The notes beneath the pieces were generated by a model. It made no database searches. It was not told the origin of the DNA and was given only the letters and a program-made list of their open reading frames with translations. Made by a program: the position numbers and the translations under genes. Positions 7,682 to 16,644 of a stretch of 64,000 nucleotides of DNA are shown here, piece by piece. This DNA comes from CAYJLF01 sp964371055 (GTDB lineage Bacteria; Eisenbacteria; RBG-16-71-46; CAIMUX01). The DNA is taken from positions 412,589-476,588 of the forward strand of contig CAYJLF010000001.1 in NCBI GenBank assembly GCA_964371055.1, read 5' to 3'. Position 1 is the stretch's first letter, and each line of letters starts with the position of its first letter.

Positions 7682-9082
7682 TCAGGCGTCGTCCTGCCAC
7701 TTCTTCAGTTTGTAGCGGAGACCGCTCTCGGTCAGCCCCAGGTGACGAGCCGCCCCGCTCTGGTTTCCCTCGTAACGACGGAGGGTATCGAGCACGACGC
7801 GCCTCTCAATCGCTTCGAGCAACTCCGCGAGATTCCCCTGCACGCCGTCCGGATCGAGCGCCGGAGCCGGGTTTTTCGAGTCCGACCCCGCGCGCCCCGG
7901 TCGCAGCGTGACCGGGAGATCCGCCCGCGTGATGGTCTCATCCCGCGCGAGGACGACCGCCTGCTCGAGGATGTTCTCCAGCTCACGGACATTGCCCGGG
8001 AACGGGTGCTTGAGGAGTGCATCCATCGCCTCGTGGGAGAGACGCATGGGCGGGCGGGCGTGACGGCGGGTGAAGATCCCGAGGAAGTGCGCCGCCAGCT
8101 CCGCGATATCCTCACGGCGGTCGCGCAGAGGTGGAAGGAGGAGGCTGACCACGTTGAACCGGTAGTAGAGATCCTCGCGGAAGGAACCCGACTTGATCAT
8201 CCCCTCCAGGTCGCGATGCGTGGCGGCGATGACGCGGACGTCGGCACGAAGGGTCTCGTCGCTGCCGAGCCGGCTGTACTCAAGTTCCTGGAGAAACCGC
8301 AGGAGTTTGACCTGCACGAGCGGAGCGATGTCCCCGATCTCGTCGAGAAAGAGAGTGCCTCCACGCGCGCGCTCGACCCGGCCCACCCGCCGGGCGTCCG
8401 CCCCGGTAAAGGCGCCTTTCTCGTGACCGAAGAGCTCGCTCTCCAGCAGAGTTTCCGGCAGGGCGGCGCAGTTCACCGCCGCGAACGGACCCTCGGCGCG
8501 GCGGCTGAGGGCGTGGATCGACCGCGCGAGGAGTTCCTTCCCCGTTCCGCTCTCGCCCCGGATCAGAACGACCGCGTCGGTCTCCGCGGCGCGCGCGGCG
8601 CGCGCCAGCACCTCCTGCAGCGCCGGGGCACGGCCCAGCAGACGGAATCCCTGATTCGCCTCTTCCAGCCGGCGGCGGAGGAACCGGTTCTCCCGCACCA
8701 GCGCATTTCGATCGAGGATCCGCGCCACGACGAGGTCAAGCTCGTCGAGGTCGACCGGCTTGGTGAGGTAGTCGGCCGCACCCGCTTTCATCGCCGTCAC
8801 AGCATCGGCGACCGAACCGAAGGCGGTCACGACCACGACCGCGACCTCGGGCTGTAACGCCTTGACCTGACGGACCACCTCGAGCCCTGACAGATCCGGC
8901 ATCCGCAGATCGGTGAGGACGAGATCGACCGCCTGCTCACGGATGGCAGCCACGGCCTCGACTCCACCCGCAGCAGTCACGACGGTGTGTCCGGAGGCCC
9001 GAAGCGCGCGGGCCAGCGTCTCGCGCTGGCGCGTCTCGTCGTCGGCGACGACAATCGTGCCGGGACGCGGTTGTTCGCTCAT
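7682..9082 (-). CDS. NtrC-family sigma-54-dependent response regulator
   Basis: A 466-residue protein with the classical three domains. The receiver domain (residues 8-120) has the acidic pair Asp14/Asp15 and phospho-acceptor Asp58 (VLTDLRMPD). The AAA+ domain (about 145-380) has Walker A GESGTGKE (176-183) and the sigma-54 contact loop GAFTGA (223-228). A Fis-type helix-turn-helix ends the protein (NQSGAARHLGLTESGLRYKL). When phosphorylated it should remodel sigma-54 RNA polymerase at -24/-12 promoters; one candidate lies ~250 bases downstream. Its start overlaps the kinase stop by four bases (ATGA), so the pair is co-translated. It resembles the AtoC/ZraR group; the signal is unknown. Confidence 0.97.
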   Translation of the reverse strand: MSEQPRPGTIVVADDETRQRETLARALRASGHTVVTAAGGVEAVAAIREQAVDLVLTDLRMPDLSGLEVVRQVKALQPEVAVVVVTAFGSVADAVTAMKAGAADYLTKPVDLDELDLVVARILDRNALVRENRFLRRRLEEANQGFRLLGRAPALQEVLARAARAAETDAVVLIRGESGTGKELLARSIHALSRRAEGPFAAVNCAALPETLLESELFGHEKGAFTGADARRVGRVERARGGTLFLDEIGDIAPLVQVKLLRFLQELEYSRLGSDETLRADVRVIAATHRDLEGMIKSGSFREDLYYRFNVVSLLLPPLRDRREDIAELAAHFLGIFTRRHARPPMRLSHEAMDALLKHPFPGNVRELENILEQAVVLARDETITRADLPVTLRPGRAGSDSKNPAPALDPDGVQGNLAELLEAIERRVVLDTLRRYEGNQSGAARHLGLTESGLRYKLKKWQDDA

Positions 9083-10893
9083 GCCGTCTCTCGCTCCCGC
9101 CGGTCGTCGCCGGCTTCCGGTTCGTTCGACCCCGTGGCCCCCCGAGGCACCACCCGACGGGGGAAAGAGAGGACGAACGCCGCCCCCCGGACGCGGCCTT
9201 CATCCAGCCGGAGGGTCCCTCCCATCGACGCGACCGCCTGGGCCGCGAGGGCCAAGCCGAGGCCGGTGCCCGACGGCCTGGTCGTGAAGTAGAGATCAAA
9301 GATCCGCTCGCGGATTGCCTCCGGAATCCCCGGGCCGTCGTCCTCGACCCGGATCTCGATCTCCCGGCTCCGGCGTCGGACTACCATCGTGATCGATCCG
9401 GTCGCGCCCTTTGCCCCCGCAGTCATCGCCTCGCGCGCGTTACGGACGAGGTTGTGCAGGACCTGCCGCAGGTACTCCGCGTCCAGGTCGGCCTCGGCCG
9501 GTTCAGCCTCGCAGCGCAGCGTGACTCCCGCCGACGCGCAGGACGGCTCCTCCAGGCGGGCGACATCGGCGGCCACGGCTCCCGCGTCGATCCGCTCCAG
9601 CCGCGGCGGACGCGGCCGCGCAAAGGAGAGGAACTGCTGCACGATCGCCTCGATGCGGTCTCCCTCGTGCCGGATGTCGAGCGCCTGCGAACGCACGTCC
9701 TCCCCCGCGCCCGCGTCCCGGGCGAGTTGCTGCGCCGCCATCTGGATCGTATTGAGCGGATTGCGGATTTCGTGCGCGACGCCCGAAGCGAGAGAGCCCA
9801 TCGCCACGAGCTTGTCGCGGCGTCGCGCCTCCTCTTCCTGCGCCAGGAGCCTCGCCCGGGCGCGGGCGATCTCCCGATCGAGGAGCGCGTGTCGCTGCCA
9901 CGCCAGGAGCAAGGCGGCCCCGAGTCCGAGCGCGACCACGAAAACCCCCGCGCGCGTGACCGCGCGCCGGCGGAAAGCCGCCCGCGCATGATCGAGCGGC
10001 TCGGGCGACAGACCGATGCGCAGGACCGCCGGATCGGCCTCGGGTAGCGCGATGGGCCGCATCACCTCGAAGACGCGTCCAAACTCGTTCTCGATCTCCC
10101 TCGTTACGAGCAGCCTGTCATCCCCCAGGGACCCGGCCCCGCGGCTCTCCATCGGCCGTACCAGGAGACCCGCGAGCTCCTGATCGTCGAGCTGCGTGCT
10201 CCACGCCCCACTGTCGGCGGACGCGGCCAGCACTCCGTTTTCGTCCTGGATGACGAGGTACCGCATCCCGTGGGCCTCGCCCAGGGCCCGAAAGAGATGT
10301 CCGGGCAACGCTTCCTCGTGCGCCGTCTGGAGCGACTCCGCCGCGACATTGACCACGATGGCGCCACCGCCGGCGCGCGCCACCGCCACCGCGTAACGCG
10401 CCCCCGGCACGCCGCGGCCCTCGCGAAAGCCGATCCGCTGGACGCGCTGCCCCTCCCTCAGGATCGGGCCGTGGGCCGCGCGCGGCCCGGGAGGAGACTC
10501 CGAAGACCACCCGGGAGTGCCACCGGAGGGGCGCACCCAGCTCGTGGCGACGCGGCGCCCCTCGGCGTCGACCAGGTTGATCCGTCCCAGTCCATGTTCA
10601 CGCGCGAGGAGGCGAAGGTCGTCATCGGTGAGGCGCCGGACCGAATCCCGCGCGGCGATCCAGCGCGCGTTGTCGACCAGGCGCGCGTAGACCTCGTCCT
10701 CCCAGTTGCGCCAGACCGCAAGGCCGTGCCGCGCGCTCTCGCCGATCAGATCTGCCGCGGAGCGCGCCTGCGACGTCATCAGATCCTCGACCTGCCGGGT
10801 GCTCGAGCGCAGGTCGCGGACGGTCGACCAGGCGAAGAGCGCCCCGGCAGCCGCCAGGCAGAGGACAAGCAGGGTGGTTCGTCGGTCCGGCAC
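9079..10893 (-). CDS. Membrane sensor histidine kinase (partner of the NtrC-type regulator)
   Basis: A 604-residue protein with a GTG start after GGGAGGGG. Transmembrane helix 1 is about residues 7-23, followed by a periplasmic sensing region of ~285 residues of unknown fold and a second helix at about 313-333. The cytoplasmic part has HisKA with the phospho-His374 (GVAHEIRNPLN), the N box (HNLVRNAREAM), and G1/G2 boxes (VEDDGPGIP, then GTGLGLAL). There is no PAS domain in the cytoplasm; the sensing part is extracytoplasmic. Four-base overlap with the regulator gene makes the pairing secure. Confidence 0.95.
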   Translation of the reverse strand: MPDRRTTLLVLCLAAAGALFAWSTVRDLRSSTRQVEDLMTSQARSAADLIGESARHGLAVWRNWEDEVYARLVDNARWIAARDSVRRLTDDDLRLLAREHGLGRINLVDAEGRRVATSWVRPSGGTPGWSSESPPGPRAAHGPILREGQRVQRIGFREGRGVPGARYAVAVARAGGGAIVVNVAAESLQTAHEEALPGHLFRALGEAHGMRYLVIQDENGVLAASADSGAWSTQLDDQELAGLLVRPMESRGAGSLGDDRLLVTREIENEFGRVFEVMRPIALPEADPAVLRIGLSPEPLDHARAAFRRRAVTRAGVFVVALGLGAALLLAWQRHALLDREIARARARLLAQEEEARRRDKLVAMGSLASGVAHEIRNPLNTIQMAAQQLARDAGAGEDVRSQALDIRHEGDRIEAIVQQFLSFARPRPPRLERIDAGAVAADVARLEEPSCASAGVTLRCEAEPAEADLDAEYLRQVLHNLVRNAREAMTAGAKGATGSITMVVRRRSREIEIRVEDDGPGIPEAIRERIFDLYFTTRPSGTGLGLALAAQAVASMGGTLRLDEGRVRGAAFVLSFPRRVVPRGATGSNEPEAGDDRRERETA

Positions 10894-10950
10894 GGAAAGC
10901 CCCTCCCGGGGGATTCTATGCCACGGAGGGACGTCTTCCGATCGGGGACT

Positions 10951-13900
10951 TCATCGCAGGATGGCGACTCTCCGCCCCGCCGCCCGCCGCATCCCCTCCA
11001 GCCGCTCGTGCCCGGGGTTGAACCGCAGGCCGTCTCGCAGCGTCGCCTGCGCGAGCGATTCCTCCCCGACCGAACGGAACAACTCCGCGCGCATCAGGTA
11101 GGCGTTCGAGTAGTACGGGTTCCGCTGCACGGCCGCGGCGCTCCATTCCAGCGCGGTCGCGGGATCGCCGCGGAGCGCGGCGACCTGGGCCAGCCCCAGG
11201 AGGGCGAAGTAGCAGGAGCGGCTCTGCGGATGGTTCAGCACGCTCTCGAACGCCTCCTCGGCCCCGCTCAGGTCTCCCGATTCGACCCGTCGCGCCCCGA
11301 GCAGGAGGGCGGCGTGAGGCAGTAAGGGATCGGCCCGCACGATCGCTTCCAACGAATCGGTGGGAACGGCGCCCGCTTGCAGTCGACGCATGGTGCGCAC
11401 GCGCGCCGCGCGCAATGCATCCCCCAGGGCATCCCAGCGCGGCACCGCCTCCGCCAGAGCCAGGGCATCGGGAACCGTGCTTACATGTCCCTCTCCGAGG
11501 TGACGCAGCTCCGCCGCCAGTCCCGGCACGGCGATGCGCCGTACTTCCCCCCACGGATCCTCGAGCACCATGGGGTCGATCAGCCCCGGCTCCCACTCGT
11601 GCGGGTAGCTGACCAGTGCCCGGACGAGCTCCCCGACCGGCACTCCGGGCAGGAGCGCGAGGAGCCCCTGCACGCGGCCCCGCGCCGACCGGCGCTGCAG
11701 ATCACTGCCGGCCCGGTGATCTGCGGGTGACGCCCCGGCGGTCCTCGTGAGCCCGCGGATCATCTCGTAGGGAGCCCGGTGCTCGAGCCACGCGCTGTCA
11801 TCGGAGTTCCTCGCGCGCGCCTCCCGGGCGATCTGCCGCACTTCGTTCTCCGGGCCGACGAAGAAGTACGCGAGGTGGAGCGGATCGAAGATCCCGGCGA
11901 ACGCCAGCGAAGCCTGGACCGACGGGACCGACATCCGCCGTTGCAGTTCCTCCCACCGGACCTCGATCGGCTGGTCCGACGCCAGCACGATGAAGTCCCA
12001 CGGATTGCTCTGAAAGACGATCAGGTGCGGAAACGACTCCGCCAGAGAGGCGAGAATCACCGCGAACGCCTCGGCCGACAGATCGTAGTTCTGGATCCAC
12101 TGCGCGAAGACCCCGCCCGGCCGGAGGCGCGCGCGGACCGTGGCGTGGAACTCGGTCGTGAAGAGGTTGGCCACTCCGGCCATCCACGGGTTCGACGGCT
12201 CGGAGGTGATGACGTCGTACATCGTCGGGGCGTAGGTCAGGTGCACCCGGCCATCCTCGACGATCAGACGGGCGCGCGGATCGGCCAGCGGGTCGCCGTT
12301 GACCGCGGCGAAATAGGGCGCGGCATCGAGGACGGCCTGCTCGATCTCGAGGATGTCGACCCGCTCCACCGCGTCGTGCGTGAGGAGGGCTCCCGCCGTC
12401 GTTCCGCTGCCGAAGCCGATCACGGCCACCTCGCGCGCCCGGGGTGCGACGAGGACCGGCAGGTGGCCGAGCAACGACTGGGTGAGGACGTCACCGGGAT
12501 TCGTGCTCGCGTCCGGCTTCCCGCCGACGTGGAGCGCGGCGCTGCCGAGGGTGCGATAGACCGCGACCGGCGCGTTTCGCCCCTCGCGATGGTAAATGAG
12601 CTGCCCCGGATCGGAACGCGCCACGCTCTCGCCGGTGTAGAGGTCGCGATAGAGACCCTGGTTGAGCGCGGAGACGTCCAGCTCCGGACGCACGAGCGCC
12701 AGCACGACACCACCGAGCACGATCGAGGCGGGCAGGAGCACACTCCGGCCGAAGCGGGATCCGGTCGCCTCCCGCGGTCGCTCGGGGTGGCGGGTCGAGC
12801 GCAGGACGCCCAGGACGGCGGCGATCGCCACGCTGAGCAGGCCGGCGGCCAGGAGGGTGCTCGACACCCCCAGGCGAGGAATCAGGACAAAGCCGGCCAG
12901 CAGGCTCCCGGCGATCCCGCCGATGGTGTTCCCGAGGTAGACCCTCCCCACGTTCGCTTCCGGCGAGAGGTCGCGTCCGGCCTCGCGGATCGCACGCACG
13001 ACGACCGGAAAGAGCGCGCCCATGAGGAGACAGGGCAGAAGCACGAGGACCGCGGCGAGCAGGAGATGGCTGAGCGGAAAGCCGGCGACGCCGAAGTTCG
13101 CGACGAGGTCTCGAAAGAACGCGACATGTAGCGCGGGGAGGCGATTCAAGTAGAGCAGTCCGGCCAGGCCGATCCACCCGAGCGCTCCCTCCAGCAGGCA
13201 CATCGCCCTGACTCCGCCGAGGGGCGTGCGATCGGCCCACCGGGCCGCGAGCGCGCTCCCCGCGCCGAGCCCAAGGAGATAGACCGCCAGCATCGCCGCG
13301 AAGGCATAGACCGAGGGACCGAGCGTCAGACCGAGGACGCGGAACCACGCCACCTGGTAGGCGATCGCCGCCGCCCCCGAGAACCCGAAGAGGACGGCGA
13401 CCGTCCACTGTCGCCCGCTCCAGGCCACCACCTGTCCCGCGCGGCGCGGGGCCGGCGCCGTTGGCGGCTCGATCGCCCCGGCGCGACGGCTGGCGTACAG
13501 CGCGGTCAGGGCCACGACGAGGTCGATGCCGCCGGCGATCACGCACGTCTTCCAGATCCCGACCGCCGGCAGGAGAGCGAACGATGCCACGACCGTCCCG
13601 ACGACGGCGCCCAGGGTGTTGACTCCATAGAGCAGCCCGGCCTCGCGGCTGTCGTGCCGCTCCGATCGCGCGAACGCCCCCACGATCAAAGGCAGGGTCG
13701 CCCCCATCAGCACGACCGGGATGAAGAGCAGCGCGAAGACGACAAGGAATCGGAGCAGGAGAAAGGTCCCGTTCCCCGGCTCCAGTGATCGATAGAGGGT
13801 CTCGAAGAGGGGCGGTGTCGCGCGGAAGAGCGGGATCGACGCGACGGCTGCGACGGCGAGCGCCAGTTCCATGAGGCCGTAGGCCCGGAGCGGCCGCCGG

Positions 13901-14100
13901 ATCCGCTCTCCCACCCGTGCGATCCAGGCGCTCCCCACGCCGAGTCCGGCCATGAAGGCAGCGACCACCGTGCTGACGGCAAGCAGCGTGTTGCCAAGGA
14001 TGTAGGAGAGCTCCTTGAACCAGGCAATCTCGAGGATCAGGCTCGCGCACCCGCTGAGGAAGAAGCAGGCGCGCAGCAGCCGTCGGGCGTTTTCGTTCAA
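10951..14100 (-). CDS. Fused MFS-like membrane / spermidine-synthase-like protein with C-terminal TPR region
   Basis: About 1049 residues. The first ~500 are a multi-helix membrane region starting with CFFLSGCASLILEIAWF, the hallmark of fused MFS/spermidine synthase proteins. A Rossmann methyltransferase-like domain follows, with the nucleotide loop VAVIGFGSGTT near residue 555 and the acidic DILEIEQAV strand, then TSEPSNPWMAG, where spermidine synthases keep catalytic Asp residues; here Ser/Glu replace Asp. The last ~200 residues are TPR-like helices. I chose the TTG at 14100 (GGGAG five bases upstream, hydrophobic segment right after); a GTG at 14163 would add 21 residues. Polyamine synthesis is not assured, as many of these fusions lack tested activity. 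Confidence 0.85.
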   Translation of the reverse strand: MNENARRLLRACFFLSGCASLILEIAWFKELSYILGNTLLAVSTVVAAFMAGLGVGSAWIARVGERIRRPLRAYGLMELALAVAAVASIPLFRATPPLFETLYRSLEPGNGTFLLLRFLVVFALLFIPVVLMGATLPLIVGAFARSERHDSREAGLLYGVNTLGAVVGTVVASFALLPAVGIWKTCVIAGGIDLVVALTALYASRRAGAIEPPTAPAPRRAGQVVAWSGRQWTVAVLFGFSGAAAIAYQVAWFRVLGLTLGPSVYAFAAMLAVYLLGLGAGSALAARWADRTPLGGVRAMCLLEGALGWIGLAGLLYLNRLPALHVAFFRDLVANFGVAGFPLSHLLLAAVLVLLPCLLMGALFPVVVRAIREAGRDLSPEANVGRVYLGNTIGGIAGSLLAGFVLIPRLGVSSTLLAAGLLSVAIAAVLGVLRSTRHPERPREATGSRFGRSVLLPASIVLGGVVLALVRPELDVSALNQGLYRDLYTGESVARSDPGQLIYHREGRNAPVAVYRTLGSAALHVGGKPDASTNPGDVLTQSLLGHLPVLVAPRAREVAVIGFGSGTTAGALLTHDAVERVDILEIEQAVLDAAPYFAAVNGDPLADPRARLIVEDGRVHLTYAPTMYDVITSEPSNPWMAGVANLFTTEFHATVRARLRPGGVFAQWIQNYDLSAEAFAVILASLAESFPHLIVFQSNPWDFIVLASDQPIEVRWEELQRRMSVPSVQASLAFAGIFDPLHLAYFFVGPENEVRQIAREARARNSDDSAWLEHRAPYEMIRGLTRTAGASPADHRAGSDLQRRSARGRVQGLLALLPGVPVGELVRALVSYPHEWEPGLIDPMVLEDPWGEVRRIAVPGLAAELRHLGEGHVSTVPDALALAEAVPRWDALGDALRAARVRTMRRLQAGAVPTDSLEAIVRADPLLPHAALLLGARRVESGDLSGAEEAFESVLNHPQSRSCYFALLGLAQVAALRGDPATALEWSAAAVQRNPYYSNAYLMRAELFRSVGEESLAQATLRDGLRFNPGHERLEGMRRAAGRRVAILR

Positions 14101-14534
14101 GGGCGCTCCCAGGCGGGGGCCCCTTCGGGGGGCTCCGCCGCTGGCAGGTGATCGATCCGGCACCCCGGTCTCGGGGACCGGTCGGCGGAGTCTAGCAGAA
14201 CCGTCGTGGACCGACGATCGGTGATGTCGCGACCGAATCGCTTATGCGTCAAGCAATTAGAGCCGCCACCCCCTGGATCCACCTCTCTGGGCACCGACGC
14301 CGGCCGCCTGCACCGTCTCCCCCCTCGGCTCCCGCCCGCAGGACCGGAAAACCCTGAAGCCTCCTCCCGGTCCCCCTTCTCGCGGAACGCTTCAGGCCGG
14401 CGGCCTCACCCGCCGATAACTGACCGGGAGTCTTCGGCGGCCGTCGTCACGGACGGACAACGAGCCGCCGGGCACCGCAGGGATCCTTAGACCAGTCGCC
14501 CGCGGAGATCGCGTCGGCGAGGAGGTACAGGGAG
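14101..14534. other. Divergent intergenic region between the fused membrane protein and the fimbria-like operon
   Basis: There is no convincing gene. The part near 14116-14140 can form a GC hairpin on either strand and may belong to the leader of the minus-strand gene. An A/T-richer patch lies at about 14227-14262 in this otherwise GC-rich DNA and could hold the divergent promoters, although I cannot fit clear -35/-10 boxes. The second half is the structured leader described separately (14353-14470), ending at a ribosome site (GAGGAGG) before 14535. Confidence 0.5.
14353..14470 (+). promoter_or_regulatory. Structured 5' leader with possible H-type pseudoknot (riboswitch candidate)
   Basis: CCTGAAGC (14353-14360) pairs perfectly with GCTTCAGG (14389-14396). 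CTCCCGGTC (14364-14372), inside that loop, pairs perfectly with GACCGGGAG (14422-14430), outside it, giving a pseudoknot. CGGCGG/CCGCCG (14398-14415) forms a hairpin between, and a fourth stem joins 14435-14441 with 14464-14470 (CGGCGGC/GCCGCCG). It ends 64 bases before the first gene of the fimbria-like operon. It matches no riboswitch class I know. In GC-rich DNA some pairing arises by chance, but 8- and 9-bp interlocked perfect stems are notable. Confidence 0.4.
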
Positions 14535-15083
14535 ATGCGTTACTCGTTCTTCTGCATGATCGCGGTCGTCGCGATGTTCAGCGCCGGTGCGGCCTACGCG
14601 GCCGACGACGTCGACACCCAGAACTCCACCGTCGCGGGCACGATTCCAGAGCTCTGCCAGATCGGAATCGCCGGCAACCTCTCCGGCCTCCTGACGCTGA
14701 CGCAGGATGGCACCGGGGAATCGGCCTACGACGCCGGCTACGTCGAATCGGCCGCCACCGCCACGACGCTCACGCTCGACGCCAACAAGAGCTGGTCGCT
14801 GGGGGTTCACTACAGCGGAGCCGGCTGGTCGTGCCCGGGAACGTATGACAAGGACGAGACCGATCTCCTCGTCCAGATCACCAACGTGCCGACCGGTACC
14901 GTGCAGAACTCCTACGACTCGTACCAGTCGCCTCCCAGCTCGAAGGAAGCGATGTTGAATCACACCGCCGGCGTCTCGAACAACTCGGTCGAGATCCAGA
15001 CCCGGGTCCTGCTCGACTGGACTCAGGACATCCCGGGCGCCTATTCCATCACGCTCGTCTACACCATGGAAACGACCCCCTGA
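14535..15083 (+). CDS. Secreted fimbrial-subunit-like protein, copy 1
   Basis: A 182-residue protein with a standard signal peptide (MRYSFFCMIAVVAMFSAGAAYA) and a ribosome site GAGGAGG upstream. The mature beta-rich protein begins with a short strand (VAGTIPELCQIGIAG), then SGLLTLTQDG, and ends with IPGAYSITLVYTMETT. It is paralogous to the next gene: both share the YDAGYV/FDGGYV, CPG-YDKDE-DLLV-I and LLDWT-DIPG-YSI blocks. Two conserved cysteines may form a disulfide. Size, fold and position before a PapD-like chaperone suggest a pilin or WxL/DUF4402-like surface subunit, which is inference. A structured leader precedes it. Confidence 0.8.
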   Translation: MRYSFFCMIAVVAMFSAGAAYAADDVDTQNSTVAGTIPELCQIGIAGNLSGLLTLTQDGTGESAYDAGYVESAATATTLTLDANKSWSLGVHYSGAGWSCPGTYDKDETDLLVQITNVPTGTVQNSYDSYQSPPSSKEAMLNHTAGVSNNSVEIQTRVLLDWTQDIPGAYSITLVYTMETTP

Positions 15084-15142
15084 TCGAAGTGTGAGTTCAA
15101 ACGCGCCGGATCGGTCGCAAGCCGGCGGGAGGAATGCCAAGG

Positions 15143-15721
15143 ATGGCGTTCCCACGTGCGAGGAGTGCACACCGAGTCAGAGCACGACGCCTGGTCGCCG
15201 CCGGCGCCCTGGGCGGACTTGTGCTTTTTGGAGGGAACACCCTCGCCCAGCCCGATGGCGCCGCCTCCCTGATCGTGCGGATCCCGCGATTGAGCCAGCT
15301 GGTCATCAACGGCGACGTCTCCTCTCTTCTCACGCTGACGGCCGACGGCACCGCCGAAGCCTGCTTCGACGGCGGCTACGTGCAGTCCGCTTCCGATGCG
15401 ACCACCCTCACGTTGAACACCAATGATGTCTGGGACCTGAGCGCGCGGCTCGGGGGGACCTGGATCTGCCCCGGCTCGTACGACAAGGACGAGAGCGACC
15501 TCCTCGTCCGCATCAGCAACACGCCCACCGGGACGATCCAGAACGGAGCCTCGGCCTTCATCGCGCTGACGGGGAGTGACCAGGTCATCCTCTCCCACGA
15601 CTCCGGCGTGACCGACAACCAGGTCGCCCTCCAGACCCGGGTGTTGCTCGACTGGACGCGTGACATCCCGGGAAGCTACTCGATCAACGTGACCTACACC
15701 CTGGTCACCCACCTGCCATGA
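15143..15721 (+). CDS. Secreted fimbrial-subunit-like protein, copy 2
   Basis: About 192 residues, paralogous to the preceding protein across its whole length (shared blocks CPGSYDKDESDLLVRI, TRVLLDWTRDIPGSYSINV). An Arg-rich N-terminus and hydrophobic stretch (LVAAGALGGLVLFGG) give the export signal. I prefer ATG 15143 because GGGAGGA is too close to the ATG at 15134. The conserved region after the signal reads IVRIPRLSQLVINGDVSSLLTL, which parallels copy 1. Tandem duplication of a subunit gene is common in fimbrial operons. Its stop overlaps an ATG in the next frame, but the better start of the chaperone gene lies 47 bases downstream. Confidence 0.78.
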   Translation: MAFPRARSAHRVRARRLVAAGALGGLVLFGGNTLAQPDGAASLIVRIPRLSQLVINGDVSSLLTLTADGTAEACFDGGYVQSASDATTLTLNTNDVWDLSARLGGTWICPGSYDKDESDLLVRISNTPTGTIQNGASAFIALTGSDQVILSHDSGVTDNQVALQTRVLLDWTRDIPGSYSINVTYTLVTHLP

Positions 15722-15768
15722 ACCGCCCGGAGAACCACCCAACCCGCGTCGACGGGAACGAGGAGATC

Positions 15769-16644
15769 ATGCGAGGACTCATCATCTGCGCTCTCATCTG
15801 TGCCCTGACAACCGCCCTTCCCGCCCCGGCGCGGGCCACCTTCGTCGTCTCCCCGATGGAGCTGCACCTGCAGGCAAGCCCGGGCGGGGGCGAGAGCGCC
15901 TCCGTCACCGTCCGGAACACCGGGCATCGTCCCCTCCTGCTCAAGCTCTATCCCTCCGACAGCCGCTTCGACACCGACGGCACCGAGGAGGAGGTGCCGC
16001 TCGGCGCTCTGGAACGGAGCTGCGCGCCCTGGTTGACCCTCGACGCCGCCGTGCTCGAACTGGCTCCGGGCGAGTCGCGCCTCGTCGAGCTCCGCTTCTC
16101 GATTCCGGCCGGCGCGCGCGGCAGCTACTGGACCAAGCTCTACATCGAGGAGATGAGCCAGCCGGAGCCGCTCCGGCGCGAGATTGCACGACGCAAGTAC
16201 CAGGTCTTCATCAAGCAGCGCATGGGAGTGCGGGTCTTCGCCGATCTCCCCGGCACCGCCACGCGGGAGGCGCTGGTGGAGAAGGTCCAGACGCAGGCGG
16301 AAGAGCGTGGGCGCTCCTATGCCGTCCGGGTCCGCAACCCGGGCAAGACGCTGCTGCGCTGCCAGGGCCGGGTGGAGATCCGTGATGCCCGCGGCGAAGT
16401 GATCGAGGCGGTCAAGCTCGGTTCGAACGGAGAGTTCCTCATCTTCCCCGGGGCCGCCCGGGACCTGTCGGCGTCGGGCGAGGCCCGGCTGCCACCAGGC
16501 ACCTACACGGCCCTGGCGGTCGTGGACTTCGGCGGCGAACACCTGGTGGCGGGAGAGGAGATCTTCCGGATCGGCGGAATTCCCCTCGCCAGCGTGGGCG
16601 CGGAACCCGTGAGCGCAGACGCGGAAGCGGAGGGAGAGGAGTAG
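15769..16644 (+). CDS. PapD-like periplasmic chaperone of the fimbria-like operon
   Basis: A 291-residue protein; the ATG is preceded by GAGGAG and begins a clean signal peptide ending PAPARA. The first domain reads FVVSPMELHLQASPGGGESASVTVRNTG and continues to a GESRLVELRFSIP strand, the Ig-like pattern of PapD/molecular chaperones (an N-terminal strand, the NxG turn and the G-strand basic/hydrophobic pattern). A second Ig-like domain follows (YAVRVRNPGKTLLRCQGRVEI to YTALAVVDFGG). It probably binds the small secreted proteins encoded on each side and hands them to the barrel protein. An ATG at 15718 is possible but would add 17 residues before the signal peptide. Confidence 0.75.
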   Translation: MRGLIICALICALTTALPAPARATFVVSPMELHLQASPGGGESASVTVRNTGHRPLLLKLYPSDSRFDTDGTEEEVPLGALERSCAPWLTLDAAVLELAPGESRLVELRFSIPAGARGSYWTKLYIEEMSQPEPLRREIARRKYQVFIKQRMGVRVFADLPGTATREALVEKVQTQAEERGRSYAVRVRNPGKTLLRCQGRVEIRDARGEVIEAVKLGSNGEFLIFPGAARDLSASGEARLPPGTYTALAVVDFGGEHLVAGEEIFRIGGIPLASVGAEPVSADAEAEGEE

